Assembly (NCBI GenBank): GCA_025200525.1
Contig: CM045761.1
Coordinates: forward strand, 79,451,551 to 79,515,550
Origin: Camellia lanceoleosa
Lineage: Eukaryota; Streptophyta; Magnoliopsida; Ericales; Theaceae
DNA length: 64,000 nucleotides
Direction of reading: 5' to 3'
The translations under genes and the position numbers were made by a program. Position 1 is the first letter of the stretch, and every line of letters begins with the position of its first letter. The notes beneath the pieces are model-generated. The model saw only the letters and a list, made by a program, of their open reading frames with translations, ran no database searches and was not told the DNA's origin. Of this stretch, positions 47,136 through 58,700 are shown in pieces.

Positions 47136-48051
47136 TGCCCCTCTATGGGATTCAAAGCAACGAACCAATCAAGGAGGTAGATAATCTTCACCCCCGACGA
47201 AGGTGGACCAATAAAATTGCTCTTTCTCAAAGGCCACTTGTACGAGGAGCAAATATTCCGGCAAGCCCGCACTCCTTTCTTCCAAGCTCCGCTTCTATCC
47301 GATCACCTGCGTACACAACGGCGGTGAGCTACCCGGCGGTGTGTGGCCGGAAAACCCCTCCGACGATCAAGTTAGAACACACACCAGGGGATAAATAGAG
47401 GGAAGGGAGAGAGTTGAGTGTTTAGTGTATGCCTCACCAAATGTTCATCCCCAGTATGGGGGGCGCAGACCCGCTTATATACCTTATGCGCTCCAAATTT
47501 ACTCCCATTAGTCTCTCGACACCTGGTGCTGCTATCCCATCTGTCAGCACAAATCTCGCTGAACACCACCTAACCCAAGCCAAATTTACCCACTCTATCG
47601 GGAGCTCGGCGGTCGGTACTTCTCGCCACCAATGACCATACTGCACTTCAAGACCAAGTGCTTCCAATAACCGAGCTTCGTTTCAGCCGTGCTCGACCGC
47701 ATTCCGGCGACGTCGAGCACGGGATTGGTCATTCCGGTCAACCAAAGGCCTTCCTACCGAGCTTCAGGCACGAATCTTCATGCCGAGCTATGGGTGCGTA
47801 CCTTCCGATCGAGCAACGCACGAACCGTGAAGCCCTTCTAGGCCACGGACGTCTCTGCCGAGCTCTCACTTGATCGGCCTTCATACCAAAGAGCCCAAGT
47901 AGCTCGGCTCCGCAGGCCCTTTGCCATTACCGAGCAAAACCACAGCACAATCTTGAAGCCAAATACCTCAGTCCAATCTTGTTCGGCCCAAACTAGATCA
48001 TAAATCTCCCTTTCAATTTCGGCCCAAACTAGATCATAAATCTCTCTCTCA
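47136..48051 (-). repeat. 3' LTR of the relic (916 bp)
   Basis: TG...CA termini on the minus strand. A TATA-like CTATTTATCCC lies near 47,390 with a downstream GATCGTCGGAGG segment. The right-hand 230 bp (47,822-48,051) match 49,287-49,516 nearly base for base. GC content is well above the surroundings. Confidence 0.7.
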
Positions 48052-48109
48052 ATTGCCCCTTAATTTCGTCCGCACTAGCGTGACTGGGATTACATTACAA
48101 GGCCGGGCT

Positions 48110-48880
48110 AGGTTTTTTGCTCGGTGATCCACTTCCTTCGGCAAGGAACTCCAAGGAAGGTGAGCAAGGTCCGCTCCGCGACTTCCTTCTTGGCGAGCAA
48201 GATCAGCTCGGCCAAGAAACTCCAAAGAAGGCGAGCAAGGTCCGCTCCGCAACTTCCTTCTTAGCGGACAAGATCAGCTCGGCCAAGAAACTCCAAAGAA
48301 GGCGAGCAAGGTCCGTTCCGCGACTTCCTTCTTGGCGGACAAGATTAGTTCGGCCAAGGAACTCCAAAGAAGGAGAGCAAGGTCCGCTCTGCGACTTCCT
48401 CCTTGGCAGACAAGATCAGCTCGGCCAAGGAACTCTAAAGAAGGCAAGCAAGGTCCGCTCCGTGACTTCCTTCTTGGCGGACAAGATCAGCTCGGCCAAG
48501 GAACTCCAAAGAAGGCGAGCAAGGTCCGCTCCGCGACTTCCTCCTTGGCGGACAAGATCAGCTCGGCCAAGGAACTCCAAAGAAGGCGAGCAAGGTCCGC
48601 TCCGCGACTTCCTCCTTGGCGGACAAGATCAGCTCGGCCAAGGAACTCCAAAGAAGGCGAGCAAGGTCCGCTCTGCGACTTCCTCCTTGGCGGACAAGAT
48701 CAGCTCGGCCAAGGAACTCCAAAGAAGGCGAGCAAGGTTCGCTCCGCGACTTCCTCTTTGGCGGACAAGATTAGCTCTGCCAAGGAACTCCAAAGAAGGC
48801 GAGCAAGGTTCGCTCCGCGACTTCCTTCTTGGCGGACAAGATCAGCTCGGCCAAGGAACTCCAAAGAAGGCGAGCAACAT
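48110..48880. repeat. 71-bp tandem repeat, about 11 copies
   Basis: The landmark ACTTCCT falls at 48,181, 48,252, 48,323, 48,394, 48,465, 48,536, 48,607, 48,678, 48,749 and 48,820, exactly 71 bp apart each time. The unit contains CTCGGCCAAGGAACTCCAAA, GGCGAGCAAGGTCCGCTCCG and TTGGCGGACAAGATCAG. Copies differ by a few substitutions and no indels. An open frame of 307 codons (48,117-49,040) is a by-product. Confidence 0.95.
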
Positions 48881-49286
48881 TAGCTCGGCTGAAACTTCAG
48901 AGTTGAACAAATCATCAACTCCTCTAGCCGGAGTAAATCATCTCGGCTGGAACTTCGGAGTTGAGCAAATCATCAACCCGTCAGCCGGAGTAAATCATCT
49001 CGGCTGGAACATCGGAGTTGAGCAAATCATCAACTCTTAGCTGGAGTAAATCATTTCGGCTGGACCCTCAGAGTTGAGCAAATCATCAACCCGTCAGCCA
49101 GAGTAAATCATCTCAGCTGGAACCTCGCAGTTAAGCAAATCATTAACTCTCAGCCAGAGTAAATCATCTCGGCTGGACCCTCGGAGTTGAGCAAATCATC
49201 AACCCGTTAGCCGGAGTAAATCATCTCGGCTGAAACTTCAGAGTTGAGCAAATCATCAACTCATTTTGCCGGAGTAAACCATCTCA
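48881..49286. repeat. 57-bp tandem repeat, about 7 copies
   Basis: GAGTAAATCATCT recurs at intervals of 56-58 bp (48,931, 48,988, 49,044, 49,101, 49,157, 49,214, 49,272). The unit holds CTCGGCTGGAACTTCGGAGT, TGAGCAAATCATCAACTC and AGCCGGAGTAAATCAT. It adjoins the 71-bp array and shares the CTCGGC start with it. Confidence 0.93.
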
Positions 49287-49516
49287 GAACCGTGAAGCCC
49301 TTCTAGGCCACGGACGTCTCTGCCGAGCTCTCACTTGATCGGCCTTCATACCAAAGAGCCCAAGTAGCTCGGCTCCGCAGGCCCTTTGCCATTACCGAGC
49401 AAAACCACAGCACAATCTTGAAGCCAAATACCTCGGTCCAATCTTGTTCGGCCCAAACTAGATCATAAATCTCCCTCTCAATTTCGGCCCAAACTAGATC
49501 ATAAATCTCCCTCTCA
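49287..49516 (-). repeat. Truncated 5' LTR of the relic (230 bp)
   Basis: It is a near-perfect copy of 47,822-48,051, starting TGAGAGGGAG on the minus strand. It stops abruptly where the 57-bp array begins. Confidence 0.8.
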
Positions 49517-49701
49517 TATATACATCTTAGCGTTTTAGTTGTCCAGTAAGGTGCATAGAAAAATTCAAAAAGAAAAAACATACACCAAAAAATTAATATA
49601 TAAGTTCATTTTGAGTATGGTGAGCCTATGTTCAAAATAAACATAAATCTCACATTGATTTTTTTCTATACATGTAACATTACTGATTTATTGTCCCATA
49701 C

Positions 49702-51647
49702 TATAGCGATCCCGGTTTCGATCATTCTTTCATATTTTGCCACTTTAATTGGGCCGGTCGGAGATCGAGTTGCCCGGTCAGCTCACGAGGGTCTAGGGGG
49801 CGCCTTGGCGGTCCGAGGGCGGCGTCTGGCGGGTCGAGGCGGCCTACAAAAAATGCAAAATGCATTCGAAGTTGCTTGTCCGCTCTAGCGGCCGTTTATG
49901 CTCTCGAGCGAAGAATGTTTGGTTTCAGAAGTTTGACTTGTCTGCAAAAGTACCGGGTTAGTGTATTTGACGCTTAAGCAAGGCTTTTCACGCTTGAGCG
50001 AATCATGTTATATCAATTCATGAATCTGATATTTTAAATCACTTTTCCAGTCCTCTCTCTTTCTAAAACTCTCTAGAATTCCAGATCGAGAGCTTCTCTC
50101 TCTAGAAGTCATCTTCTCTCTTTGATTTCTCCAAATTCATTGGGATTTAGACCTAAGTTCTTCACCAAAGTTGGTTATCATCTCGAGAGCTTCGTTGTGT
50201 GCGGTGAAGATCGAGTTTCGACACCGTTAATTTTAGGGGTTTCATCTCATTTCTTCTTCAAAACTTGAGGTAAGAATTTTCTTAAAGTTATATATATATA
50301 TATATTTGCAAGGTCTATATGATTTTTGAAATCATCTTTTGATAACTTTGAAAATTGATTGTTGATTCAAGAAATTGAGCGATTTTGAAAGTGGATTTGT
50401 CTATTGTTCTTTTAAAATGATTTTATGGGTTTTGATCTTCGTTGATTGAAGGAAAAATGATTTTGAAAAGTTTTCTTTCAAAAGATTTGAGTTGTATAGT
50501 TTTGATGAGAAAACCTAGAATTTGAGAATTTTTTTTTTAAAAGAGACTGAAAATCCATAAATATTATTGTTGTATTTATTTTGTGTGTCAAAATAAATGG
50601 ATGTTTGGAAATTTTTTTATTTATATTTATATAAATGATGAATTTCAAGGAATATGAAAATTGTTGTTCATTTTGGAAATTATTGTTCAAAACGTTGAAA
50701 TAGTCTTGAAATGACTAATTGTTGAGGATACTTGAGAAGAGGGAATTGTGTTATTCTTTAGATGATGAATTGGAATAAAATTATTTATATTCATCTTGTG
50801 TTATTGATATAACAATTCATTTGATTATATTAAACTTTGAAAATTGATTTGAAAACTTGCATTGAGAAAAGAATGTTGAGAAACAAGTTTTCATAAAATA
50901 GTTTTGGGGTAAATACGTTGGTAAGTCTTGATAGATGGTATAGATGATATTAAATAAGTTGGCCTGAAAATCCGGGGTGAAAGACTGAAAACCCGCACAG
51001 ATAGGTGTCGAGCCTTCTGGTTAATACCGGTAAAAATGAAAATTTGATAGTACTTGTATAGTCTACTTGCAGACACCGACCTAGGGATTACCAGAGTTGT
51101 ATTTACCATCCTTAGAATAAATTGTTAAGTTTTAAACAATTGAAATTGCATAACATCATTGAGCATAATGGTTTTTAAAAGATGAAAATGTGATTTATCT
51201 TAAAAAATGGGCATAGCATGACATGTGCATTTCATCTTTTGAGACTTGTATAAAATGTATATACTTTGTTAAGGATTTTATACTGGGCTTTATGCTCACC
51301 CTATAGGATTTTTGTGCAGAAAAAGATGTGGTAATGCCGCTTAACTAAAGGCGAGGAAATGTGTATTGAAAGTACGAGACTCTTATTTTGCTGTGACTCT
51401 GTGTGTAAGCTAATGGATGTATGCGTGTGTGTTTGAATAACCGTTTTGTGTAATCAGACTCAAGTTTTGGAAACTTGTAAACCTTTAGGGATATTTATTT
51501 GTTTATTTACTTGCTGTTGAATTAATGTATTGTTACATGAAGAATTATTGTATCATGTAATGTAATTTTAGAGATTTATATTCGATTTTTCTTAAAAGAG
51601 TCATGATTATTGTATTATCATTTGGGTTAGAAATTTGGAGCGTTACA
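49702..51647 (+). repeat. Solo LTR of the CGCTCGAGCG family (1,946 bp)
   Basis: The ends are TATAGCGATCCC (decayed TGTAGCGACCC) and GAGCGTTACA. The 5-bp flank CATAC is present at both sides (49,697-49,701 and 51,648-51,652), the signature of an LTR-element insertion reduced to one LTR. Colinear with 23,455-25,632: a decayed GCTCGAGCG array (49,880-49,995), pyrimidine-rich CTCTCTCTTTCTAAAACTC, and TACTGGGCTTTATGCTCACC near 51,282. No protein domain. Confidence 0.85.
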
Positions 51648-51652
51648 CATAC

Positions 51653-52759
51653 GAAGTTTTAATATTTTTTACTTTTTGCCTTTTACAATACAAGGAAAGA
51701 GAAAATGGTTAATGGTCCTAGAGACTAGCGACGGTGGGCAACAACGAACAAGTGAACAAATAAGTAGGACATGTGGACTGATATATTGACAAATAAAGAT
51801 ATTATGTTCTTTAAAATTGTTGTAAAAGAATAGAATTTTAAGCAACAGTAGTGATTAAAAGCTCTAATAGTAAAATTCTACTGATTTGACAATCCCTTCG
51901 GGAAAAAAAAATAATAAAAACAAACAAACAAACAAAGACCAACACATCAAATCACACAGTAAGACTCAAAATTTAGACCTCCTCTAGAGCTCACAATTTA
52001 GAGCACTAAAACATTTTCCTTTGGACAATTGCTCCAAAAGTCTGAAAATTAGACTTCTAATTTGGGCGCCCAAAAGCAGACAACAATCATGCATCAAGTA
52101 AAACTTGACCCAGACATCACATTTTGTAATAGGGTAGCTTATCTACTAGACTAACTCTCTCTTGGTCTTACAAAATTTTATTGGTCACACTCACAATTGC
52201 ATTATGGAAGAATAACAAATTCAGTGGGGGTTTGAAACATTCATAGCCAAAAGAGTTAAAATAAGGTGGCTTGATGCCAATGATAATTGACCAATTATTC
52301 AGAAACAATTGCTTCGTGGGGTCGTCACTAAGGTCAGTTATATGAGCTGGGTAGATAGAGATTCTTTATTCTCATTTAGCCACTGATTGTGTATCTTCTA
52401 ATAGTCAGTCTAGTAAAGATGCTTTTTTTCTAGAAGAATATATCGCTAGTGATAGATGCGATTCCAAGGAATAACATATATAATGTTACTTAAAAAAATA
52501 ATAATAAAATAAAACGAAAACCACACCCGACTTACGACAACATTGATACAAAAAACATCATTTTATCAAATACAATTACAAATACATTTTTAAAACTATT
52601 CACATACGAATTTACTGCAGCAAAATTTGCACAGGAAACAAACACTCCCCTATCATTGTCATATACTGTTCTCCATTTAAAAATTAACCCAAGGGATTTT
52701 TTTGTTTAAAAAAAAAGAAAAGAAAAGAAACAATCAATGTTATGTAGAACATCACCCAT
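51653..52759 (-). other. Downstream region of the fimbrin gene
   Basis: AT-rich sequence with no open frame of note. On the minus strand an AATAAA lies at 52,365-52,370, about 390 nt after the fimbrin stop, a possible polyadenylation signal. Confidence 0.45.
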
Positions 52760-55700
52760 CTACCTACTCAAATTCTCATCTGTTGATGACTCAGAAGCAG
52801 TGTCATCTATTGTTGAGTTTGAGTTTGTCTCTGATTGGCTTCCGCTCTCACTATCGGAAGCAGCTCCACAAGGCCTCTCCTCCCCAGGTTGTTTCAAGAA
52901 CCAATACATGATACTTGCAGTCAATGTAAGAATCATCTTTTGATTTACCTGATCAGACATACAATTATGTTATAATCAAATACAATGGTATACTAACTGC
53001 AATGAAAATTAAAAGAAAAAACAAGAACACAGCCCCCAAGGATTAGTTCTCGTCTGTCCATACGAGGTAACTTCTGGATTATAATTATTTATTTATTTAT
53101 TTATTTAAAAAGTCATGTTTTAACTTGTAAATACCTCAGTTATGTCTTCAGGAAGCAAAAATATTGAACACCCAAGCTTCCTTGCTATACTGATGATGTA
53201 GGTTGCATTCATCTTTTTCTCCTCATCTATGTAGCCGAAATTTAATAAAAATAAAACCAAATATAATAGAGTGGCATAAACCCAAAAAGGAGTACAAAAA
53301 TAAAAGAAAAATCAGAAGGAACTTCACGTGAAGATCATACAAAATTCAGTCCAGCCAAAAACGTAAATACATAGAGAATGTGAAAATTTCAAGGCGGTAA
53401 CAAACCTACAACATCTAGTCTACATCATCACTCCATTCAAAGAGATAATTACAATCCAATCCATCTTCGCCCGACATTATGGAAACAACCTATAAATAAA
53501 ACCAATGAAGAGCTAAACAGAATTCACATTCAAAACATGTACCTCTGAAATCAACCACAAACAGCTAAGTACACGCTTCTCTTAAACCTTTGAAACTACA
53601 ATGTACTTCTATAATGCCCTCCTAGGTGGGGATTAAAACTCTGGATGCATACGTAAGGTCACTCTACAAGACACTGACACAACAAAAGTTCATCCCTAAT
53701 GTCATTATTAGAGACCTTCATATTTTCAGACAAATCAAATGTAACAATATTTGAGGCATATTGAACTAATGTATCTTAATCTAAGTTGTGTAACTTCTTG
53801 CGTTCAATCTGCAATTTTTACACAAACTAAGGTGAAATCAAGAGATAATGTGTATTACGAAAGCCAAGGAATTTCAGAGCATGAATTTGTCATACAATTG
53901 TACGCAAACGATGCAACTTGGACTGAATGGTTTACAACCAACTAGAGATGCCTATATGTCAAAATTTGATTATAATCATATATGAGAATTTTGTTTTCTG
54001 AAATGGATACAATTGAGATATATTCGACTTTAACCAAAATGAAATATTTTATTTCTATTTAATTAGTTATGATTAATGCATAACCCTTCTTTATTAGTGT
54101 GGTACATGGAGTATCTCTTATTAGAATATGAAGCCTTTCTGACATTGACTAAAGTAAAGAAGAATGTGGTTTCAGGTAAAAACCTCCACATAGAGCCAGT
54201 GGGCTAATGGAGAACAAAAGTAGCACTCAAGTAGGGGAAGGTCCAAATTGTCAACATTGTGGAATTGAAGACCCTATTATACATCTCAAAATTCAACATT
54301 TTAATTATTCAGTTTTCTTTTCCTGAATTCACTCGATTTTGTTCAGGTTTAACCTGATTGTTCCATTATTTATTATTTATTTTTTTTCTGTAAAACTTTT
54401 TCCAGCCTAAATCTAGCCTCTGTGATTTTGCAGATTCAGGCAACTTTATAATATCATTCCATAATTTGATCGGTTCAAGAACAAGTTGCTGAAACAAGGA
54501 AGATTTGAATCCGGGTCACAATTCATGCCTCTACAAACACCTATATGGTTTATTCCATGATCCAGCTGAAGATTTTTCATGACATACATGCATAGCCAAG
54601 ATAAAAAATTCTCGGTAGGTCACTTTAAGTCCTTGAAAGCATTTGATTAAACCATCCAATATGATGAATTACAACAACATTATCCATTAACAGGCCCTCC
54701 AATATTGAGTATGCACCCTACCCTGCAAAGGTTATGAAAAACTACGATCTCATCTAGGAGATTTGGTTTAACAGTAAATGCACCAATAACAAACTAGAGG
54801 AAACTAATAGCAAATGCAACAAGTAGGAACATGCAGTGAATTAAGGTCAGGCATGATTCCCTTATTTTGAGCTAAACAAAATGCTGCTTCATGGTGAGAG
54901 CTCCAATCATTCAAAAAAGTCATCCAATATAACATGCACATTCCAGTTAACCATAAGTCCATAAACACAGCCAGTAAAGGTTGTAAAGCAAACTAAAAAA
55001 ACTTCTGATCAAATAATAATTAGAGGAAAACATACCATTTTTTCCTTTTGTAACAAGACTCCAATTAACAGCTCGAGGCTCTAGAGTACTAAGTAGATCG
55101 AGGAAAAAAATGCCATCTGACAAACTCTTATCCTGTGAAATTGAAATAGTTATTAATCTGTTAACTAGACTGTCATTGGTCACAAATCTTGGAAGCACCT
55201 GTCACCATACTCTTATCATTTTCAATTGCTAAAGATAATATCATTCTCCCAAAAATGCAACAAAGTTCATTAGTGTATTGAATTCAAGTTCAAATATATA
55301 CCTGAAATTAAAATTCTTGAACTTGGTTACAACTATTAAGGATACATGGCAATCAGATTTGGATTCAATCTCTTACAAGCAATTAAACTCAAACCCAGGA
55401 TTTTCCATATTCTCCATGATTTAATTAGAAGAATAGAATGACTCCACCGAGAATAGTGAAGACAAATTAAAAATTAAAAAATATAAAATATAGAAAGAAC
55501 ACAAAAGAAGAAAGGTATCCCTTGAGAGTGGATCTTCAATTCATGTCTTACTCCAGCTGAATAAGACCTTCCATTGAATGACCGCCACCAAAGAGAAATC
55601 TTAGAACAAAGTTGAAAGTGTTGACATTATAATATAATATCTAAACATTCCTAAAATTTTGAAATTCCCTGCTGTTTGAAGGAAAAGTCCGATATTGGTA

Positions 55701-58700
55701 CCCACCCAAAAAAAAAAAGTCTGATATCGGATTATTCGCCACCAGGTCACGTTGCTATTTAATTTCTTAGATTTTTATGGACCATCACAACAACCATTGA
55801 AGATATGATGTTTAAAAACACAAGACCAGTAGCTTTAATCTTGGCAAATAATAGAGAAAATGAGCCAAATCAATATCATTTATGCTTAGCAGCATCTAGT
55901 TCATTTAATCCCAGTCAAGAAATCAATACATATACATCAAGAGAAGGAATAGGCTCAACCTTCAGCTATACACAAGGCTTAACCAAACTACAATGCATAA
56001 TAGTTATTGACCTAGACCTTCAATTTAGACACAGGAGCTATACCCGGGGCTTAAATTGTGATTACATATATGAAAGGAGAAAAGTTTCAACATAATACCT
56101 TAAAACTAGCCATATGACTCTGGCGTCCTGAATTCCTCACTTTGGAGTTAGCCCACTCTAAAATGTCAGCATCAGTAATTTCCTTCCCATGGGAATGAAA
56201 TCTCAAATTCTTTAGAAGCTGAAGCATGTTGTATCGCATCAGTTGCCACAAATAAGCTGAAAAGAAAGTCCAATATTCTTTGATTCAGATTAAACATATG
56301 AACCTTTTATCATATTGAAGAAATTCAACATACTTGAATAAAAATTTATGTATGCCATGCATTAAATATGTCAACATCTTGCACGACACATGTAGTATGT
56401 CAATGATAAATATGGTAGAGAACATACCCAATATCAATTTCTTGTTTCCCTGAACAATATCATTCCCAGCAATATTTACAAGGGAAAACTTCAATTGTTT
56501 CCCAATCTTGACGACTTGGTTACAGTTTTCTACTTTTCTGAATGGCATTTTAATTGGAGGCTTAGTTGCAACCTTCCAATTAACAATCCCTGGTGACACC
56601 TTATCAAGGGTCTGTAAGAGCACCCACCTAGAGATGAAAGCAAGGCTGTCAGTATGCAATATTTAGACTTCGACATCATTCAAATTAGCTTTAAACAATA
56701 AAGTTGTTAATTTTTCTACACAATTTCCTATCTGACTCTGAAGCTTAATTTCAACCCATAATTGTGATGACAGAGCAGTATCCAAGTTCTCTATCTTTTA
56801 CTTTCTTCAGGAAATATGATCAAAATTTTAAAATACTAATTTTATGGTTTTTTTTTTTTTGGTCAACATTTTAGGAAGTAAGATTTGTTAGTAAAGTTAG
56901 TGTACAGAAGTGTACCACTTATAGGGGTGAAGTGGTGCCCTATCTTTTAAACAGGAGGATACTCACCCATTTCGAAGATCTTCGAAGACATTGTCAATAT
57001 ATGTTGAATTTCCAAGGCTGTTCATCCAAAATCGAAATGCTTTCTCTTCTCTAGAGACTAGTGTGTCTTCAGGCAAGGTTTCAAGAAAAGAAACCTGTTT
57101 TGTTTGGGTTGAGAGCCCATTTCTACAAGTCAAAACTCAAGTTAGCATATATATCAACTACTAATGAATTGTTGATACATGTAAGAAACATAAAATATAT
57201 GTGGGAACCATAAACCTTCAAAGACAATCTACAGCTTGAAAAATTAAATATGGGATAATCAGTTATACTCCCATATGGGATAATCATAAATCAAAATTGT
57301 TAGAGTGATTGCAAGAGTAAGCTATGTAGCGTCTACTTACATATACGAACGAACAAATCCAGAATCCATGAACTAGACTAGGATAGCTAAGTTAAAGAAC
57401 TATGGATCCCTGTAAAAGATATGCTTTAATTTTTTTAGTTTCATCAATGTCATGACCAAGATCCAATGGATACTTTGGTATTGGAGACTATGATTTGTGG
57501 ACATAAATAAGCTTTTCATGTTTCCAGACAATGAGTGCTGGAGACAGCAACTCCTAGTCAAATGCAGCAACACATTTGCACCAAGAGTTCATGAAACTAT
57601 ATTGACATGCACATGGAAACAGAATGATGGAGCTATAACAATTACTCAATAATAAGGAATAACACACCTATAGTGAACATTTCCTGAGGTAGATAGAGGT
57701 GGATTCTTTCATAAAAGTTAAAATGAGTTAACACAAATGTTGTGATTGATTTAGGAGTGAAAGGGCTAAAAGGCCAGAACACCACCCTTTTGTATAAGTC
57801 ATCAAAATTGCATAAAATTTGCCGATTTTCACACCATCAGAAGTGCATATTTTGTAAGCATACATGTTGAGACATTATGAAATAGTGACATGAAACACTT
57901 AATTGCTAATAGCTTTATCTGAAGAAGCAAGTATTCGATGATCCATACCACCGGTAGGTACTTTATTACAGGATCAAATCCTTCATAAAGATTTTGTAAC
58001 TACCAAAGAATCCATATGTAAACACATTAGATGGATTTCATTGCACGTGAAAGTGTTCCATACTACAAAAGAATCCATATGTGAACACATTAGATGGATT
58101 TTATTGCACGTGAAAGAGGTCCATTCTCACCTGTGCTGGAAGATATGTGCCACAAAAGCAAGGTTAAGATTTGGGGAACCTTCCACAATATCTCTTGCTG
58201 TTAAATATCTCTTGCAACCCATCTTATCAGCATGTTCAAGAACTAACTTTGCTCTTTCTAAATGATCTTTTACAGACAATGTAGATGGATTACTGTACTC
58301 AGGAGCAAGAATATTTAAAAGATGAGCATAAGCCTCTGCATCCTGCAGGGAAAGCATATTGTTTGCTCAAATACTGCAACCTCAAATCAAATCATCACTT
58401 TTCAATATTGAGGTATGTCTAAATAAAATAAGTAAAGAACTAAATATAGCAATGAGTACTAGTGAGAATGTTTTCTAAAGTCTAGCTAAAAACCAAAACA
58501 CTGAACTCAACAACAAGCCTTTGTCCCAATTATCTAGGATCCATTTCCTCCAGTTGGCTCTAGTAAAAGTTACATTCTCAGTTTAGTTTAGGGCAGCCAT
58601 GTCCCTTCCTTATCAGGGGTGAGGATTGTGCACATATAAAAGTGCAAGAGTCGTTAAGAATTTTAGTTTTATTAAGTTTAATTTATTGAATTTTACTTTA

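Larger units (their letters stand above)
47136..49516 (-). mobile_element. Non-autonomous LTR retrotransposon relic with tandem-repeat interior
   Basis: On the minus strand a 916-bp LTR (48,051 to 47,136) begins TGAGAGAGAG and ends GAGGGGCA. Its R-like region, GATCGTCGGAGGGGTTTTCC, resembles plant Ty3/gypsy LTRs. Just before it is a purine-rich AATTAAGGGGCAAT, a fair polypurine tract. The first 230 bp of the LTR recur at 49,287-49,516, so the 5' LTR is truncated. Everything between is tandem repeat (71-bp and 57-bp families); no gag or pol remains. The outer flanks do not match. Confidence 0.65.

Noticed and set aside
48117..49040. 307-codon open frame
   Set aside because: It is produced entirely by the 71-bp and 57-bp tandem repeats and shifts frame each unit; no protein family is recognisable.
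58041..58265. Plus-strand frame over fimbrin exon 8
   Set aside because: It is antisense to a well-supported exon and partly made of the 63-bp duplication.
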